From positions 124,001 through 188,000 of the forward strand of contig JAPSFT010000009.1 of NCBI GenBank assembly GCA_035063765.1: 64,000 bases of DNA, read 5' to 3'. Of the stretch, positions 24,590 through 33,576 are shown one piece after another. Each line of letters opens with the position of its first letter. Position 1 is the stretch's first letter. The position numbers and the translations under genes are program-made. The notes under the pieces were generated by a model. It searched no databases and had not been told where the DNA came from. It saw nothing but the letters and a program-made list of their open reading frames with translations. Origin of the DNA: Deltaproteobacteria bacterium (GTDB taxonomy: Bacteria > Myxococcota_A > UBA9160 > PR03).

Positions 24590-26539
24590 ATGAAGCGTGA
24601 GACCCTCGCAGCGGCCCTCTCGATCCTCGCGGCCTCGCTCGGGACGGCCGTCGGCGCGCCGCCCGCGTACGCCTTCCCGGGAATCCTCGCCGAATGGAAC
24701 GCGCGCTACGGCGCGGCCTCGACCTCCGGAGCCGCCGCGTGCCAGCTCTGCCACACGAGCGAGACCGGCGGGCCCTCGTGGAACGGCTATGGCTGGGCGG
24801 TGAACCTCGCGCTCGATGACCTGGCCTGCGACGCCGATGCGAACGAGGACGTCTCCTATGCGGAGGCCTTCGCCTGCGTCGAGCTGCTCGAGTCCGACGG
24901 CGACCCCGCCGGTGTGGACAACGGCAGCGAGATCGGCCTCGGGACCCAGCCCGGCTGGACCGAGGGCCCGAACAACACGATCCACGACTACGTGATCGGC
25001 GCGACGCCGAACCAGCTCCCGCCCGCGGACCTCGGGCCCCTCGACCCGGACCAGGACGGGGACGGCGTGCTCGACCCGCTCGACAACTGCCTGGCGGTCC
25101 CGAACGGGCCCGCCGACGGCCCCAACGACCAGCTCGACGCCGACGGGGACGGGATCGGCAACGCCTGCGACGGCGACTTCGACCAGAGCGAGCGCGTCGG
25201 CATCCCGGACTTCTTCGTGCTCGTGGGCTGCTGGGGCAGGGCGGCCGGCGTGGAGGGAGGCCCCGCGCAGGATCCCACCTGCAGCGCGACGGACATGGAC
25301 GGGAGCGGGAGCACGGGCTTCGAGGACTTCCTCTTCTTCCTCCATGGCTTCAACGCCCCGCCCGGCCCCACGGGCGCGAAGAAGGGGACCGCGCTCTGGG
25401 TGTGGCCGGGGCAGTCGATCCAGGCGGCGATCGACCGCGCGCCCGAGTACGCCGCGATCCACGTCCGGCCGGGCACCTACCTGGAAGGGGCGACCGAGAC
25501 CAACGGGCTCAGCATCACGAAGAGCGGGATCCGGCTGATCGGGGAGTCCTCCGGCGAGGACCGCGTGGTCCTGCGCAAGGCCCAGGACCAGCGCAACGGC
25601 ATCGTCGTCGTGCCTCCGGCGGTGACCGACTGCATGAGCTGCCACGCGAGCATGGGGCCGCCCTTCGACCTCCTGGAGGGGGTCCCGCCGGGCCTGCCCG
25701 ATCCGGAGCCGCTGCTCTACGACATCGAGGTCCGCGGCATCACGATCGAGGACTTCCGGAACAACGGCCTGTTCACGGAGCGCGTGGACGGCTTCCGGAT
25801 CCAGGACGTGCGCTCGGTCGGCAACCGCAACTACGGCATCTTCCCGACGCTCTCGAAGAACGGCGTGATCACCCGCAGCTACGCGAGCGGCGCCGACGAC
25901 AGCGGCATCTGGGTCGAGACCTCGACGAACGTCCAGGTCACGCACAACCTCGTCGAGGACAACGTGAACGGCTTCGAGGTCTCGAACAGCGACGACGTCG
26001 TGATCGCCCGCAACGAGATGCGGAACAACACGGTCGGGGCGGCGATCCTCCTGCTCCCCGACATCTTCGACGACCGGCCCGGCGCCAAGCGCATCGACGT
26101 CCGCAACAACTGGATCCACGACAACAACCGGCCGAACACCGCGTCGCCCGGCTCGATCCTGGCCGAGGTGCCCTCGGGCCTCGGGATCCTGTATCTCGGC
26201 GTCGACGACTCGTCGATCCGGCGCAACCGGATCGAGCGCAACAACTCCGTCGGCATCGCGGTCGTGGACTACTGCCTCGCGGTGGCGTTGACGCCCTTCA
26301 ACTGCTTCGAGGATCCCACGGCGACCGACGAGTTCGAACTCGACGAGGCGGCGACCAACATCCGCGTGACGGACAACGTCCTGCGCGACAACGGCCTGGA
26401 TCCGGATCCCGCGCATGCCTTCGCCCCGCTGGCCGCCGATCTCTCCCTGTTCAGCTTCGGGGCGGGGAACTGCTATCTGCGCAACGTCTTCAGCACCTTC
26501 ACCTCGGTCACGGGGGATCCCCTGCCCCCGTGCCCGTAG
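24590..26539 (+). CDS. Secreted beta-helix protein with heme motifs, TSP3 and dockerin-like loops
   Basis: 649 residues. Signal peptide about 1-28. Heme motif CQLCH at 51-55. Thrombospondin-type-3 calcium repeats follow (DPDQDGDGVLDPLDNC, about 153-190). Next are two EF-hand-like loops of dockerin type (GDFDQSERVGIPDFF and DMDGSGSTGFEDFLFF, about 194-250). Then comes a parallel beta-helix (PGQSIQAAIDRAPEYAAIHVRPGTY onwards) of Asn-rich coils to the end. A second heme motif, CMSCH (348-352), sits in a loop near the start of the helix. Such carbohydrate-active or surface beta-helix domains with attached cytochromes are unusual. The substrate is unknown. Confidence 0.72.
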   Translation: MKRETLAAALSILAASLGTAVGAPPAYAFPGILAEWNARYGAASTSGAAACQLCHTSETGGPSWNGYGWAVNLALDDLACDADANEDVSYAEAFACVELLESDGDPAGVDNGSEIGLGTQPGWTEGPNNTIHDYVIGATPNQLPPADLGPLDPDQDGDGVLDPLDNCLAVPNGPADGPNDQLDADGDGIGNACDGDFDQSERVGIPDFFVLVGCWGRAAGVEGGPAQDPTCSATDMDGSGSTGFEDFLFFLHGFNAPPGPTGAKKGTALWVWPGQSIQAAIDRAPEYAAIHVRPGTYLEGATETNGLSITKSGIRLIGESSGEDRVVLRKAQDQRNGIVVVPPAVTDCMSCHASMGPPFDLLEGVPPGLPDPEPLLYDIEVRGITIEDFRNNGLFTERVDGFRIQDVRSVGNRNYGIFPTLSKNGVITRSYASGADDSGIWVETSTNVQVTHNLVEDNVNGFEVSNSDDVVIARNEMRNNTVGAAILLLPDIFDDRPGAKRIDVRNNWIHDNNRPNTASPGSILAEVPSGLGILYLGVDDSSIRRNRIERNNSVGIAVVDYCLAVALTPFNCFEDPTATDEFELDEAATNIRVTDNVLRDNGLDPDPAHAFAPLAADLSLFSFGAGNCYLRNVFSTFTSVTGDPLPPCP

Positions 26540-26597
26540 GAGATCGCGGGTGCGGCGGGGGGAGCCAAGGAGCGGCTGCGCGGGAGGCCGGGGCGCG

Positions 26598-28733
26598 TCA
26601 CCAGGTCGCCGTCAGCGCCGCGTGGAAGAAGCGCCCGGCACCGGGCAGCCGCTCCCCGAGCGCGACGTCCGAGCCCGTCACCCGGTCGAGCCCGCTCGTG
26701 TGCTCCGCCCAGGAGACGTCGAAGAGGTTGTCGAGGCCCATCGCGAGGCGCACCCCGCGCCCCGGCGGCTGCCAGGCGACGGCGAGGTTCACGATCCCGT
26801 AGCCGTCGGTCGTGGGCTCGTCGTTGTAGCGGGCGACCTGGTCCTGGCGCGCGGCCCACTCGAGCTCGGCGGTCGCGGTGAACGCGCGCCACGGCAGGTC
26901 GAGCGCCAGCGCGCCGCGCAGCGGCGCGATCCGGTAGAGATCGTCGTGGCTCGAGTGGTTGCGGCCGCGCACGTAGCCGAGCTGGCCGCGTACCTGCAGG
27001 TGCTCGTGCAGGGAGACGCGGGCGCTGGCCTCGACGCCGTAGAGGCGCACGTCGTCGAAGTTCTCGTAGCGGAGCACGGGCAGGCCGGTCGCGGGATCCC
27101 GGCGGTCCGCGAGCGGGCTGCCCTGGATGTAGTCCTCGACCCAGGTGTAGAACGGCGCGACCCGCAGCTCGAGCCGCTCGCTCCGCCACTCGGCGGCGAG
27201 GCCCAGGTGCCAGGCGGTCTCCGCCTCGAGGTCGAGGTTGCCGACGTAGAGCCTGCCGTCGGCGAGGCCTGCGTTGGCGGCCAGCGGCGTCCACTGGTAG
27301 CGCTCGAGCAGGCTCGGGGCGCGCTGCTTGCGGGCGGCGCCGAGCTCGAGGCGCAGCGCGTCGCTCGCCTGCAAGCGGGCCAGGGCGGTCGCCTCCCAGT
27401 CCACGTCGCTGCGCCGGTGGCCGCGGGCGTCGAAGGCGTCGCGGTCGGCGCGCAGCGCGGCGGCGAGCAGCGGGTTCATCGGCATCATCAGCTCGCGGAC
27501 GTCCCCGGCGTTGCTCCACACCGTGTCGTTGCGCACGCCGACCAGCGTCGTCCAGCGCGGGCTCCAGCTTGCCTCCCACTCCGCGAAGCTGCCGACGCGG
27601 CGCCGCCTGCCGTCGGGGATCCCCGTCTGCCGGCGGCCCATCGTGAGGTCGTGGATCTCGGAGTCGAAGGAGGCGAGGTGCAGGTCGCTGCCCACCCGGA
27701 GCTGGTGGCCCTCGCGGAGCGGGCGCGTGAAGTCGATCCGGTAGCCGATGTCCTGGCTCTCGGCGGGGGAGCGCATGCGCATCGCGCCCGCCGGGCGCAG
27801 CGAGAAGTTGTCCATCACGTGGTCGATCTCGTGCCAGTAGAGGCGCGCCGCCAGCTCGCCGCCGCCGAGCGCGCGCCGCAGGCGCAGGCCGGCGCGATGG
27901 CTCTCGTCGCTCACGATGTCCATCGGAAGCGACGGCGTGCCCGCCTCGTCCGTGATGCCGAGGCCCAGGTCCAGGGCGAGCTCGCCCCAGCCCCGCCGCG
28001 AGCCGACCAGGAGCCCGTGGTCGTGGCGCTCGTAGCCGCTCGCCGACACGCGCCCGCCCGGGAAGCGCAGGTCGTCGCCGTGCTGCCAGGAGCCCGTGTA
28101 GGCGAGGGCGAGCTTGCGGTCGCCGGCCCCGAGCAGGCCTCCGGTCCGGACGGCGCCCTGGCTGCCGTCGAAGCTGGCGGTCCCCCGGGCGGTGACGTGC
28201 AGGCCGTCGTCCTCCGCGAAGGGCGGGGGCGCGCTCTCCACCACGATCGTGCCCGCGAGGCTGTCGCCGCCCAGGCTGACGGGCGTGATGCCGGCGACCG
28301 TGCGCAGCGCGTCGATCGCCTCGACGGGCGCGTAGGCGAGCGGCGGGTCCATGTGGTTGGCGCAGGCCGGCGTGATTTGCATGTCGTCCACCAGCACCTT
28401 GACGCGGTCGTTCGAGAGCCCGCGTAGCTGCGCGATCCCCGTGAGCGGGCCGTTGCGGACGACGGCGGCGCCGGGCACCGCCTCGAGCAGCGCCGCGGCG
28501 TCGCTCGCGCGGCTGCGCGCGCGGGCCGAGAGATCGGCCTCGCGGCTCGCGAGCGGCCGCGTGAGCTCGTCCGCCGGGCGCGGCGCGGTCACGACCAGGC
28601 CGGGCAGCTCGGGCGCCTCCGCTCCGGGGCCGTCCGGCTGGGCGGCGGTGGGGAGCGCGAGGAGGAGCAGGGCGAGGGTCCCGAGCAACGGGGCCCACGC
28701 GGGTCGGGGAGCTACGGACAGGTGGCTTTGCAT
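26598..28733 (-). CDS. TonB-dependent copper receptor (OprC/NosA-like)
   Basis: 711 residues. Signal peptide about 1-31. The plug domain (about 45-165) has RGLSNDRVKVLVDDMQI. A CxxxM motif is seen (C124-ANH-M128) followed by DPPLAYAPVEAID, as in OprC/NosA copper receptors. An HxM motif (H305-V-M307, in HEIDHVMDNFSL) also matches the copper site CxxxM-HxM known for OprC. A 22-strand barrel ends in AALTATW with the C-terminal aromatic residue. It would bring copper across the outer membrane using TonB energy; the tonB-like gene is just upstream. AAGGAG precedes the ATG. Confidence 0.85.
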   Translation of the reverse strand: MQSHLSVAPRPAWAPLLGTLALLLLALPTAAQPDGPGAEAPELPGLVVTAPRPADELTRPLASREADLSARARSRASDAAALLEAVPGAAVVRNGPLTGIAQLRGLSNDRVKVLVDDMQITPACANHMDPPLAYAPVEAIDALRTVAGITPVSLGGDSLAGTIVVESAPPPFAEDDGLHVTARGTASFDGSQGAVRTGGLLGAGDRKLALAYTGSWQHGDDLRFPGGRVSASGYERHDHGLLVGSRRGWGELALDLGLGITDEAGTPSLPMDIVSDESHRAGLRLRRALGGGELAARLYWHEIDHVMDNFSLRPAGAMRMRSPAESQDIGYRIDFTRPLREGHQLRVGSDLHLASFDSEIHDLTMGRRQTGIPDGRRRRVGSFAEWEASWSPRWTTLVGVRNDTVWSNAGDVRELMMPMNPLLAAALRADRDAFDARGHRRSDVDWEATALARLQASDALRLELGAARKQRAPSLLERYQWTPLAANAGLADGRLYVGNLDLEAETAWHLGLAAEWRSERLELRVAPFYTWVEDYIQGSPLADRRDPATGLPVLRYENFDDVRLYGVEASARVSLHEHLQVRGQLGYVRGRNHSSHDDLYRIAPLRGALALDLPWRAFTATAELEWAARQDQVARYNDEPTTDGYGIVNLAVAWQPPGRGVRLAMGLDNLFDVSWAEHTSGLDRVTGSDVALGERLPGAGRFFHAALTATW

Positions 28734-28795
28734 CGCGATCTCTCCTTCGGGGTTGGTCGCGGCTCGCCCTGGCCGCGGGGAACGCCGATCACCGC

Positions 28796-29548
28796 TCATT
28801 CGAGGCGGAACTCGATCGGCACGAGGAACCAGGTGGCGCTCCAGTCGACACCGGGAGGCGACGGAACGAAGCGCCAGCGGCGGACGGCGGCGAGCGCGGC
28901 CTCGTCCAGCGACGGGTCGCCGGCCGAGCGGTGCAGGCGCGTGGCGACGACGCGCCCGTCGCGTCCGATCCGGAGCGCGATCTCGGAGCGCCCCTCGCGG
29001 CCGGCGCGGCGTGCACGCGCGGGATAGGCGGGAGCGGCTCGCTGCTGGATGCGGGGGAGGGCGGCTCCTCCGCGCGCCCCGTGTTCCCCCGCGGCAGCAC
29101 CGGGCCATCCGACGTCCATCGGTGTCGATCCAGCGACACCAGGGGCGGGCGGAGGCGCGCCCGGGAGCGGGGAGGGAGCCGCCGCGGCCGGCGGAGGCGC
29201 GCCCGGGAGCGGGGAGGGAGCCGCCGCGGCCGGCGCCGGCGCGCCCGGTGTGGCGGGCGAACGCGCGGGCGGCACGGGCCGCGGTGGCGGCCGGGGGGCC
29301 TGCATGCGGGGGGATGCCGGGTCCGGCGTGGCGCTGGCGGGCCCTGCCAGCGGTCCGCTCGCGACGGCGGGCGGCGGCTGTGGACTCCCGGCGGCCGGCG
29401 CCCGCGTGGGAGGTACGGCGTCCTCCACCCAGGCGACGGCGAGCGGAAGCGGCGGGGTCGCGAGCGGCCGCGGCGGTGCGTGCCCGGCCGCGGCGAGCGT
29501 CAGGGCGTGGAGCAGCGCCGAGAGGGCGAGCCAGGGCCGGAGCCGCAC
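28796..29548 (-). CDS. Energy transducer TonB
   Basis: About 250 residues from the GTG at 29548, which fits the hydrophobic N-terminal anchor (LRPWLALSALLHALTLAAAG); no Shine-Dalgarno is seen, so the start is uncertain. A long Pro/Ala-rich periplasmic spacer follows (about 30-165), including two copies of a 14-residue unit, AAAAPSPLPGAPPP. The C-terminal TonB domain (about 170-250) has PAYPARARRAGREGRSEIALRI and DEAALAAVRRWRFVPSPPG. It energises the neighbouring outer-membrane copper receptor and so is probably a dedicated TonB. No exbBD genes lie nearby. Confidence 0.85.
   Translation of the reverse strand: MRLRPWLALSALLHALTLAAAGHAPPRPLATPPLPLAVAWVEDAVPPTRAPAAGSPQPPPAVASGPLAGPASATPDPASPRMQAPRPPPRPVPPARSPATPGAPAPAAAAPSPLPGAPPPAAAAPSPLPGAPPPAPGVAGSTPMDVGWPGAAAGEHGARGGAALPRIQQRAAPAYPARARRAGREGRSEIALRIGRDGRVVATRLHRSAGDPSLDEAALAAVRRWRFVPSPPGVDWSATWFLVPIEFRLE
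29149..29232 (-). repeat. 42-base tandem duplication in the TonB spacer
   Basis: Two adjacent identical 42-base units (29149-29190 and 29191-29232) encode the duplicated 14-residue Pro/Ala repeat of the TonB periplasmic spacer. Length variation between strains is expected. Confidence 0.8.
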
Positions 29549-29929
29549 CCGCGCGGGCGCCGGCGGGATCGGCGCGCCGCCGGTGCGCGCGATCCGCCGC
29601 CGGACACCCGCCTTGCCAGCGTGTCTACCAACACTGGAACGTGTCGATGGCACCCGGCGTTGGGCGCCGGGCAAGCGCAGCTCGTACAGACGCGACTCCA
29701 GCGGCGAGACCTCTCGCACGGCGGAATGGCGGGAACGGGCCGGCGGTGGCCGCGCGCAGGAGCGCGGGCGCCGCCGGCGGACCGGGCGGAAGGAGGCGCA
29801 GGCGCCGCACGGGGACCGGGCAGCCCTCCGGCACGCAGCCCGGACGCGCCCGAGCACGGCGAGCGAGCTCGCCGCCCCTGGCGCACCGGCGCGCGGCGCG
29901 GGCGATCGATCCGGATGTGGACGCCGGCG
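29549..29929. other. Gap between the tonB-like gene and the Cys-rich gene
   Basis: 381 bases with no convincing gene. An AT-richer patch around 29610-29650 may hold the promoter of the minus-strand TonB gene. A perfect seven-base-pair hairpin with a TTGGG loop lies at 29653-29671. I looked for cobalamin-riboswitch boxes on the minus strand and did not find them. Confidence 0.4.
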
Positions 29930-30355
29930 CTAGGCGGCGAGCGGGACGTGCTCGATGGGATCCGGTGCGGGCTCGGGCAGCCGGAGCGGCGGCGCTGCGG
30001 GTGCCCGAGCGGCGCCGAGCGGAACGCCAAGGGACGCGCTCGCCAGCAGGAGCGTGGAGCCGAGCGGGGACGCCAGGCTCGCCGGCCCGTCCTCACAGCC
30101 GCACGGGCAGGGTGCGGCCAGGACCGCGAGCGGGCGGCCACACCAGGCATCGGACAGCGATGCCCGTGCGGCGTGCGCGGCATGCGCCGCCGCCGCGTCG
30201 GCGACGGCTGCGGGCGCGTGGTCGGCTGCGCGCTCGCCCGCAGCGGGCGGACAGGGGCTTCCGAGCGCTGCTAGGACCGCGAGCGCGACGACGACGCGGA
30301 GCGCCTTTCGCCCGGGCTCGACGTAGCGACGGGGGGCCATGCGGCGAAGGAACAT
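29930..30355 (-). CDS. Small Cys/His-rich exported protein next to the copper receptor set
   Basis: 141 residues. A basic start and hydrophobic segment (about 19-33) suggest a signal anchor. The rest has scattered His (46, 58, 61) and four Cys (72, 83, 85, 87) in WCGRPLAVLAAPCPCGCED, and ends in a Pro-rich tail. I do not recognise the family. The CxCxC cluster and position upstream of a TonB and a copper TonB-dependent receptor suggest a role in copper handling, but no function can be claimed. The ATG at 30340 is an alternative start. Confidence 0.55.
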   Translation of the reverse strand: MFLRRMAPRRYVEPGRKALRVVVALAVLAALGSPCPPAAGERAADHAPAAVADAAAAHAAHAARASLSDAWCGRPLAVLAAPCPCGCEDGPASLASPLGSTLLLASASLGVPLGAARAPAAPPLRLPEPAPDPIEHVPLAA

Positions 30356-30483
30356 AGGCAACGGGTGCTCGTGGTCGAGGCCACGCGCCCGACCTCGGCG
30401 TCGTCGCGGGGAGCCGCAGGCCCCAGCGAGAAGAGGTCGCGCAAGCGACACGCGCTGCAGACCCTCGGCGTGTCGCGGGCGCG

Positions 30484-33400
30484 TCACGCCCGTGTCGGCA
30501 CGAACCCCTCGCCCAGGGGCGCGGCCGTCTCCGGCACGCTCTTCACCGCGACCTCCGGCGCCAGCAGCTTGTACATCACCGGGGTCACCAGGCGCGCCAG
30601 GATCGTCGAGGAGACGAGGCCGCCCATGATCACGATCGCGAGCGGCGAGTAGAGCGGGGAGCCTTCGAGAGCGAGCGGGAGCAGGCCGCCGAGCGCCGTC
30701 AGCGTCGTCAGCAGGATCGGGAAGAAGCGCGCCTGCCCGGCGCGTTCGATCGCTTCGTCGAGCTCGACCCCGTCCTCGCGCAGCAGGTTCGTGAAGTCGA
30801 CCAGCAGGATCGAGTTCTTGACCTCGATGCCGATCAGCGCGATGAAGCCGATCATCGCGGTGAACGAGATCGAGTAGCCGGTGAGCCAGAGTGCGAGGAT
30901 GCCGCCCGCCACGCCGAGCGGGATCACCGAGGCGACGATCCCGGTGCTCTTGAAGGTGCGGAACTCGAGCACCAGGACGGCGAGCACGCCGAAGGCTGCA
31001 ATGAGCAGCGCGGCTCCGAAGCCGCCGAAGCTCTCCTGGCGGCTCTCGAGCTCGCCCGCGACCTCCCAGTGCGTACCGGGCTCCCACTCGAGCGCCGCGA
31101 GGCGCGCCATCACCTCGCGCGTGACCTTCTCGGTGTTGTAGCCCGAGGCGACGTGCGCGGAGACCGTCGTCACGCGCAGCTTGTCGTGATGCTCGATCTC
31201 CGGCGGCGACGCCTCGAGCTCGAGCCGGGCGAGCTGGCGCAGGGGAACCTGCGCGCCCGACGCCGACGCGACGCTGAGGTCGTCGAGCGCCGCGAGGCTC
31301 GCGCGCGACCCCTGCGGGAGCGTCATCCGGATCTCGTATTCCTCGCCGGCCGTGTCGCGCAGGCTTCCCGCCACGAGCCCGGCGATCGCGAGCCGGACCG
31401 CGTGTTTGATCTCGAGCTCCGGGACGCCCAGGCGCCCGGCCTGCGCGGAGTCGATGCGCACCGCGAGATCCGTCTTGGTGGCACGCAGCGGGTCGTCCAC
31501 GTAGATCGCGCCGGGCGTCGCCTCGATCACCGCGGCGACCTTCGACGAGAGCGCGCGCAGGCCCGCGAGGTCCTCGTCGAAGACGCGCATCTCGACCGGC
31601 GCGTCGATCGGGGGGCCGTTGCGGAACCGCTCGAGGCGCAGCTTGGCACGCGGATAGGCGGCCAGCTCGCGGCGGATCGCGTCGAGCAGGGCGGGCGTCG
31701 TCGCGGGCTCGTAGGCGTCTAGCTGCACGAAGAGCTCGCCCACGTGGCTCTTCGGATCCTCGGGCCGCACGTTGTAGTAGACCTGCGGATTGCCGTGCCC
31801 CACGTTGGCCGCGACGCGGGAGACCGCCGGGTGGCGCGCGAGCACCGCCTCGGCGAAGCGGACGGCCCGGTCCGTCTCGTCGAGCGAGGCGCCGTCGGGC
31901 GCCTCGACCTCGATGCGGAACATCGGGACGTCCGCGTCGGGGAAGAGCGAGAAGCCGATCCGTGGCACCAGGGCGATCGAAGCGATGAAGAAGAGGGCGG
32001 CGCCCGCGAGGGTCGCGCGCGGCCAGCCGAGCGCGAGGCGCAGGAGCGGCCGGTAGAGCCATTCGATCGCGCGATGGAAGAGCTGGAAGGCGCGGTTGCC
32101 GTGCTCGTCCTGCTCCTGCAGCACGAGGCTGCCGAGGAAGGGGATGATGGTGAGCGAGACGAAGAGCGAGGCGCCCACCGTGTAGAGCACGGCGACCGGC
32201 AGGCTGCGCGTGAACTGCCCCGCACCGCCCGGTAGCATGAGCAGCGGCAGGAACGCCAGCATCAGCGTGGCGGTGCAGCCGACGACGGCGATGCCGATCT
32301 GCCGGGTGGCCAGGATCGCCGCCTGCTTGCGGCTGTATCCCATGCGCAGGAAGCGCGTCAGGTTCTCGACGACCACGATCGAGTCGTCGACCAGGAGGCC
32401 GAGGGCGATCACGAAGCCGACGATGCTCAACTGGTTGATCGAGAAGCCGCTTGCGTGCAGGAGGGCGATGCCGATCGAGAGCGAGAGGGGGATCGAGATC
32501 ATCACGATCAGGGAGGCGCGCAGCCCGAGCGGCAGGAGCGTCAGGAGCACGAGGCCGATCGCGAGCGCGAAGTCGCGGGTGAGGCCCTCCATGCGGTGCG
32601 CGACCTGGATCGACTGGTCGAAGACGAGCTCGAGCTCGATCTCGGGGGGGAGGGTTGCGCGGAACTCCTCGAGCACCACCAGCGCGCGGTCGCGCACGTC
32701 GAAGACGATCTGGTTCGGCTTCTGCTCGAGCGTCACGAAGACCGCGCGCCGCCCGTCCACCCGTGCGCGATGCGTCTCCTCGGCCGTCCCCCAGGCGACC
32801 CTTGCCACGTCGCCGAGGGTCGTGATCCGCGCGCCGTCGGCCGCGAGCACGGTCTCGCGCACCTCCTCGAGGGTCTCGAAGTGGCCGCCCGCCTCGACGT
32901 TGAAGCGCCGGGAGCCGACGTCGACGCCGCCGCCCGGCACGACCGCGTTGTCGCTGCGCAGGGCGTCCAGCACGCGTCCGATCGGGAGGCGCAGCGCCGC
33001 GAGGCGCTCGGGGTCGATCTCCACCCGCACCTGCTGCTCGGGATAGGCCCAGGTCTCGATCTCCTTGACGCCGGCCACGGCCTCGAGGCGCTCCTCGAGC
33101 CGCTCCGCCTGGCGCTGCAGCTCGCGCCAGGACGCGGTCTCGGAGAGCAGGGCGAGCTGGAGGACGGCGACGTTGGTCGTCTCGATCTTGTTCACCTCGA
33201 GGCGCTCGAGGTTCGCGGGCAGGTCGGCGCGCGCGGCGTTCACCTCGCGCACGACCTCCTCGTACTTGCGGGCGGTGTCGGCGTCGGCCTCGAACTCGAC
33301 GACCGTGAGCGAGACGCCGTCCTCGGCCCTGGAGGAGAGCTCCTTCAGGTCGTCGAGCTCGGAGAGGCGGTCCTCGAGCGGGTCCACGACGAGCTGCTCC

Positions 33401-33576
33401 ATGTCCGCGGGGGCCGCACCGGGATGGAGCGCGACGACCGTGAAGATCGGGATCGGGAAGGCGGGGTCCTCGGCGCGGGGAATCGTGCGCAGCGAGTTCC
33501 AGCCGAGCGCCACCAGCAGGGCGAAGAGGACCAGCGTGAACTGCGGCCGCGCGACCGCAGCCTCTGCGATCTTCAC
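30484..33576 (-). CDS. RND efflux pump permease
   Basis: 1030 residues, the normal length of AcrB/MexB-type inner-membrane pumps. TM1 is at the N-terminus (ARPQFTLVLFALLVALGWNSLR). Two large periplasmic loops are present, the first opening with PRAEDPAFPIPIFTVVALHPGAAP. TM4 has the acidic pair in GLLVDDSIVVVEN. The late TM10-12 region reads FIALIGIEVKNSILLVDF. It belongs to the hydrophobe/amphiphile-type RND family as far as the TM4 sequence shows. It follows the membrane-fusion gene by an ATGA overlap. No outer-membrane channel gene is present in the window. The TetR gene upstream likely controls both. Confidence 0.92.
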   Translation of the reverse strand: MKIAEAAVARPQFTLVLFALLVALGWNSLRTIPRAEDPAFPIPIFTVVALHPGAAPADMEQLVVDPLEDRLSELDDLKELSSRAEDGVSLTVVEFEADADTARKYEEVVREVNAARADLPANLERLEVNKIETTNVAVLQLALLSETASWRELQRQAERLEERLEAVAGVKEIETWAYPEQQVRVEIDPERLAALRLPIGRVLDALRSDNAVVPGGGVDVGSRRFNVEAGGHFETLEEVRETVLAADGARITTLGDVARVAWGTAEETHRARVDGRRAVFVTLEQKPNQIVFDVRDRALVVLEEFRATLPPEIELELVFDQSIQVAHRMEGLTRDFALAIGLVLLTLLPLGLRASLIVMISIPLSLSIGIALLHASGFSINQLSIVGFVIALGLLVDDSIVVVENLTRFLRMGYSRKQAAILATRQIGIAVVGCTATLMLAFLPLLMLPGGAGQFTRSLPVAVLYTVGASLFVSLTIIPFLGSLVLQEQDEHGNRAFQLFHRAIEWLYRPLLRLALGWPRATLAGAALFFIASIALVPRIGFSLFPDADVPMFRIEVEAPDGASLDETDRAVRFAEAVLARHPAVSRVAANVGHGNPQVYYNVRPEDPKSHVGELFVQLDAYEPATTPALLDAIRRELAAYPRAKLRLERFRNGPPIDAPVEMRVFDEDLAGLRALSSKVAAVIEATPGAIYVDDPLRATKTDLAVRIDSAQAGRLGVPELEIKHAVRLAIAGLVAGSLRDTAGEEYEIRMTLPQGSRASLAALDDLSVASASGAQVPLRQLARLELEASPPEIEHHDKLRVTTVSAHVASGYNTEKVTREVMARLAALEWEPGTHWEVAGELESRQESFGGFGAALLIAAFGVLAVLVLEFRTFKSTGIVASVIPLGVAGGILALWLTGYSISFTAMIGFIALIGIEVKNSILLVDFTNLLREDGVELDEAIERAGQARFFPILLTTLTALGGLLPLALEGSPLYSPLAIVIMGGLVSSTILARLVTPVMYKLLAPEVAVKSVPETAAPLGEGFVPTRA

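Noticed and set aside
23219-26416. A 1065-residue minus-strand open frame
   Set aside because: It runs antisense through three genes with recognisable products and contains no recognisable domain.
29549-29929. A cobalamin riboswitch before the TonB gene
   Set aside because: No B12-box or other conserved segments of that riboswitch are present on the minus strand; only a short hairpin is seen.
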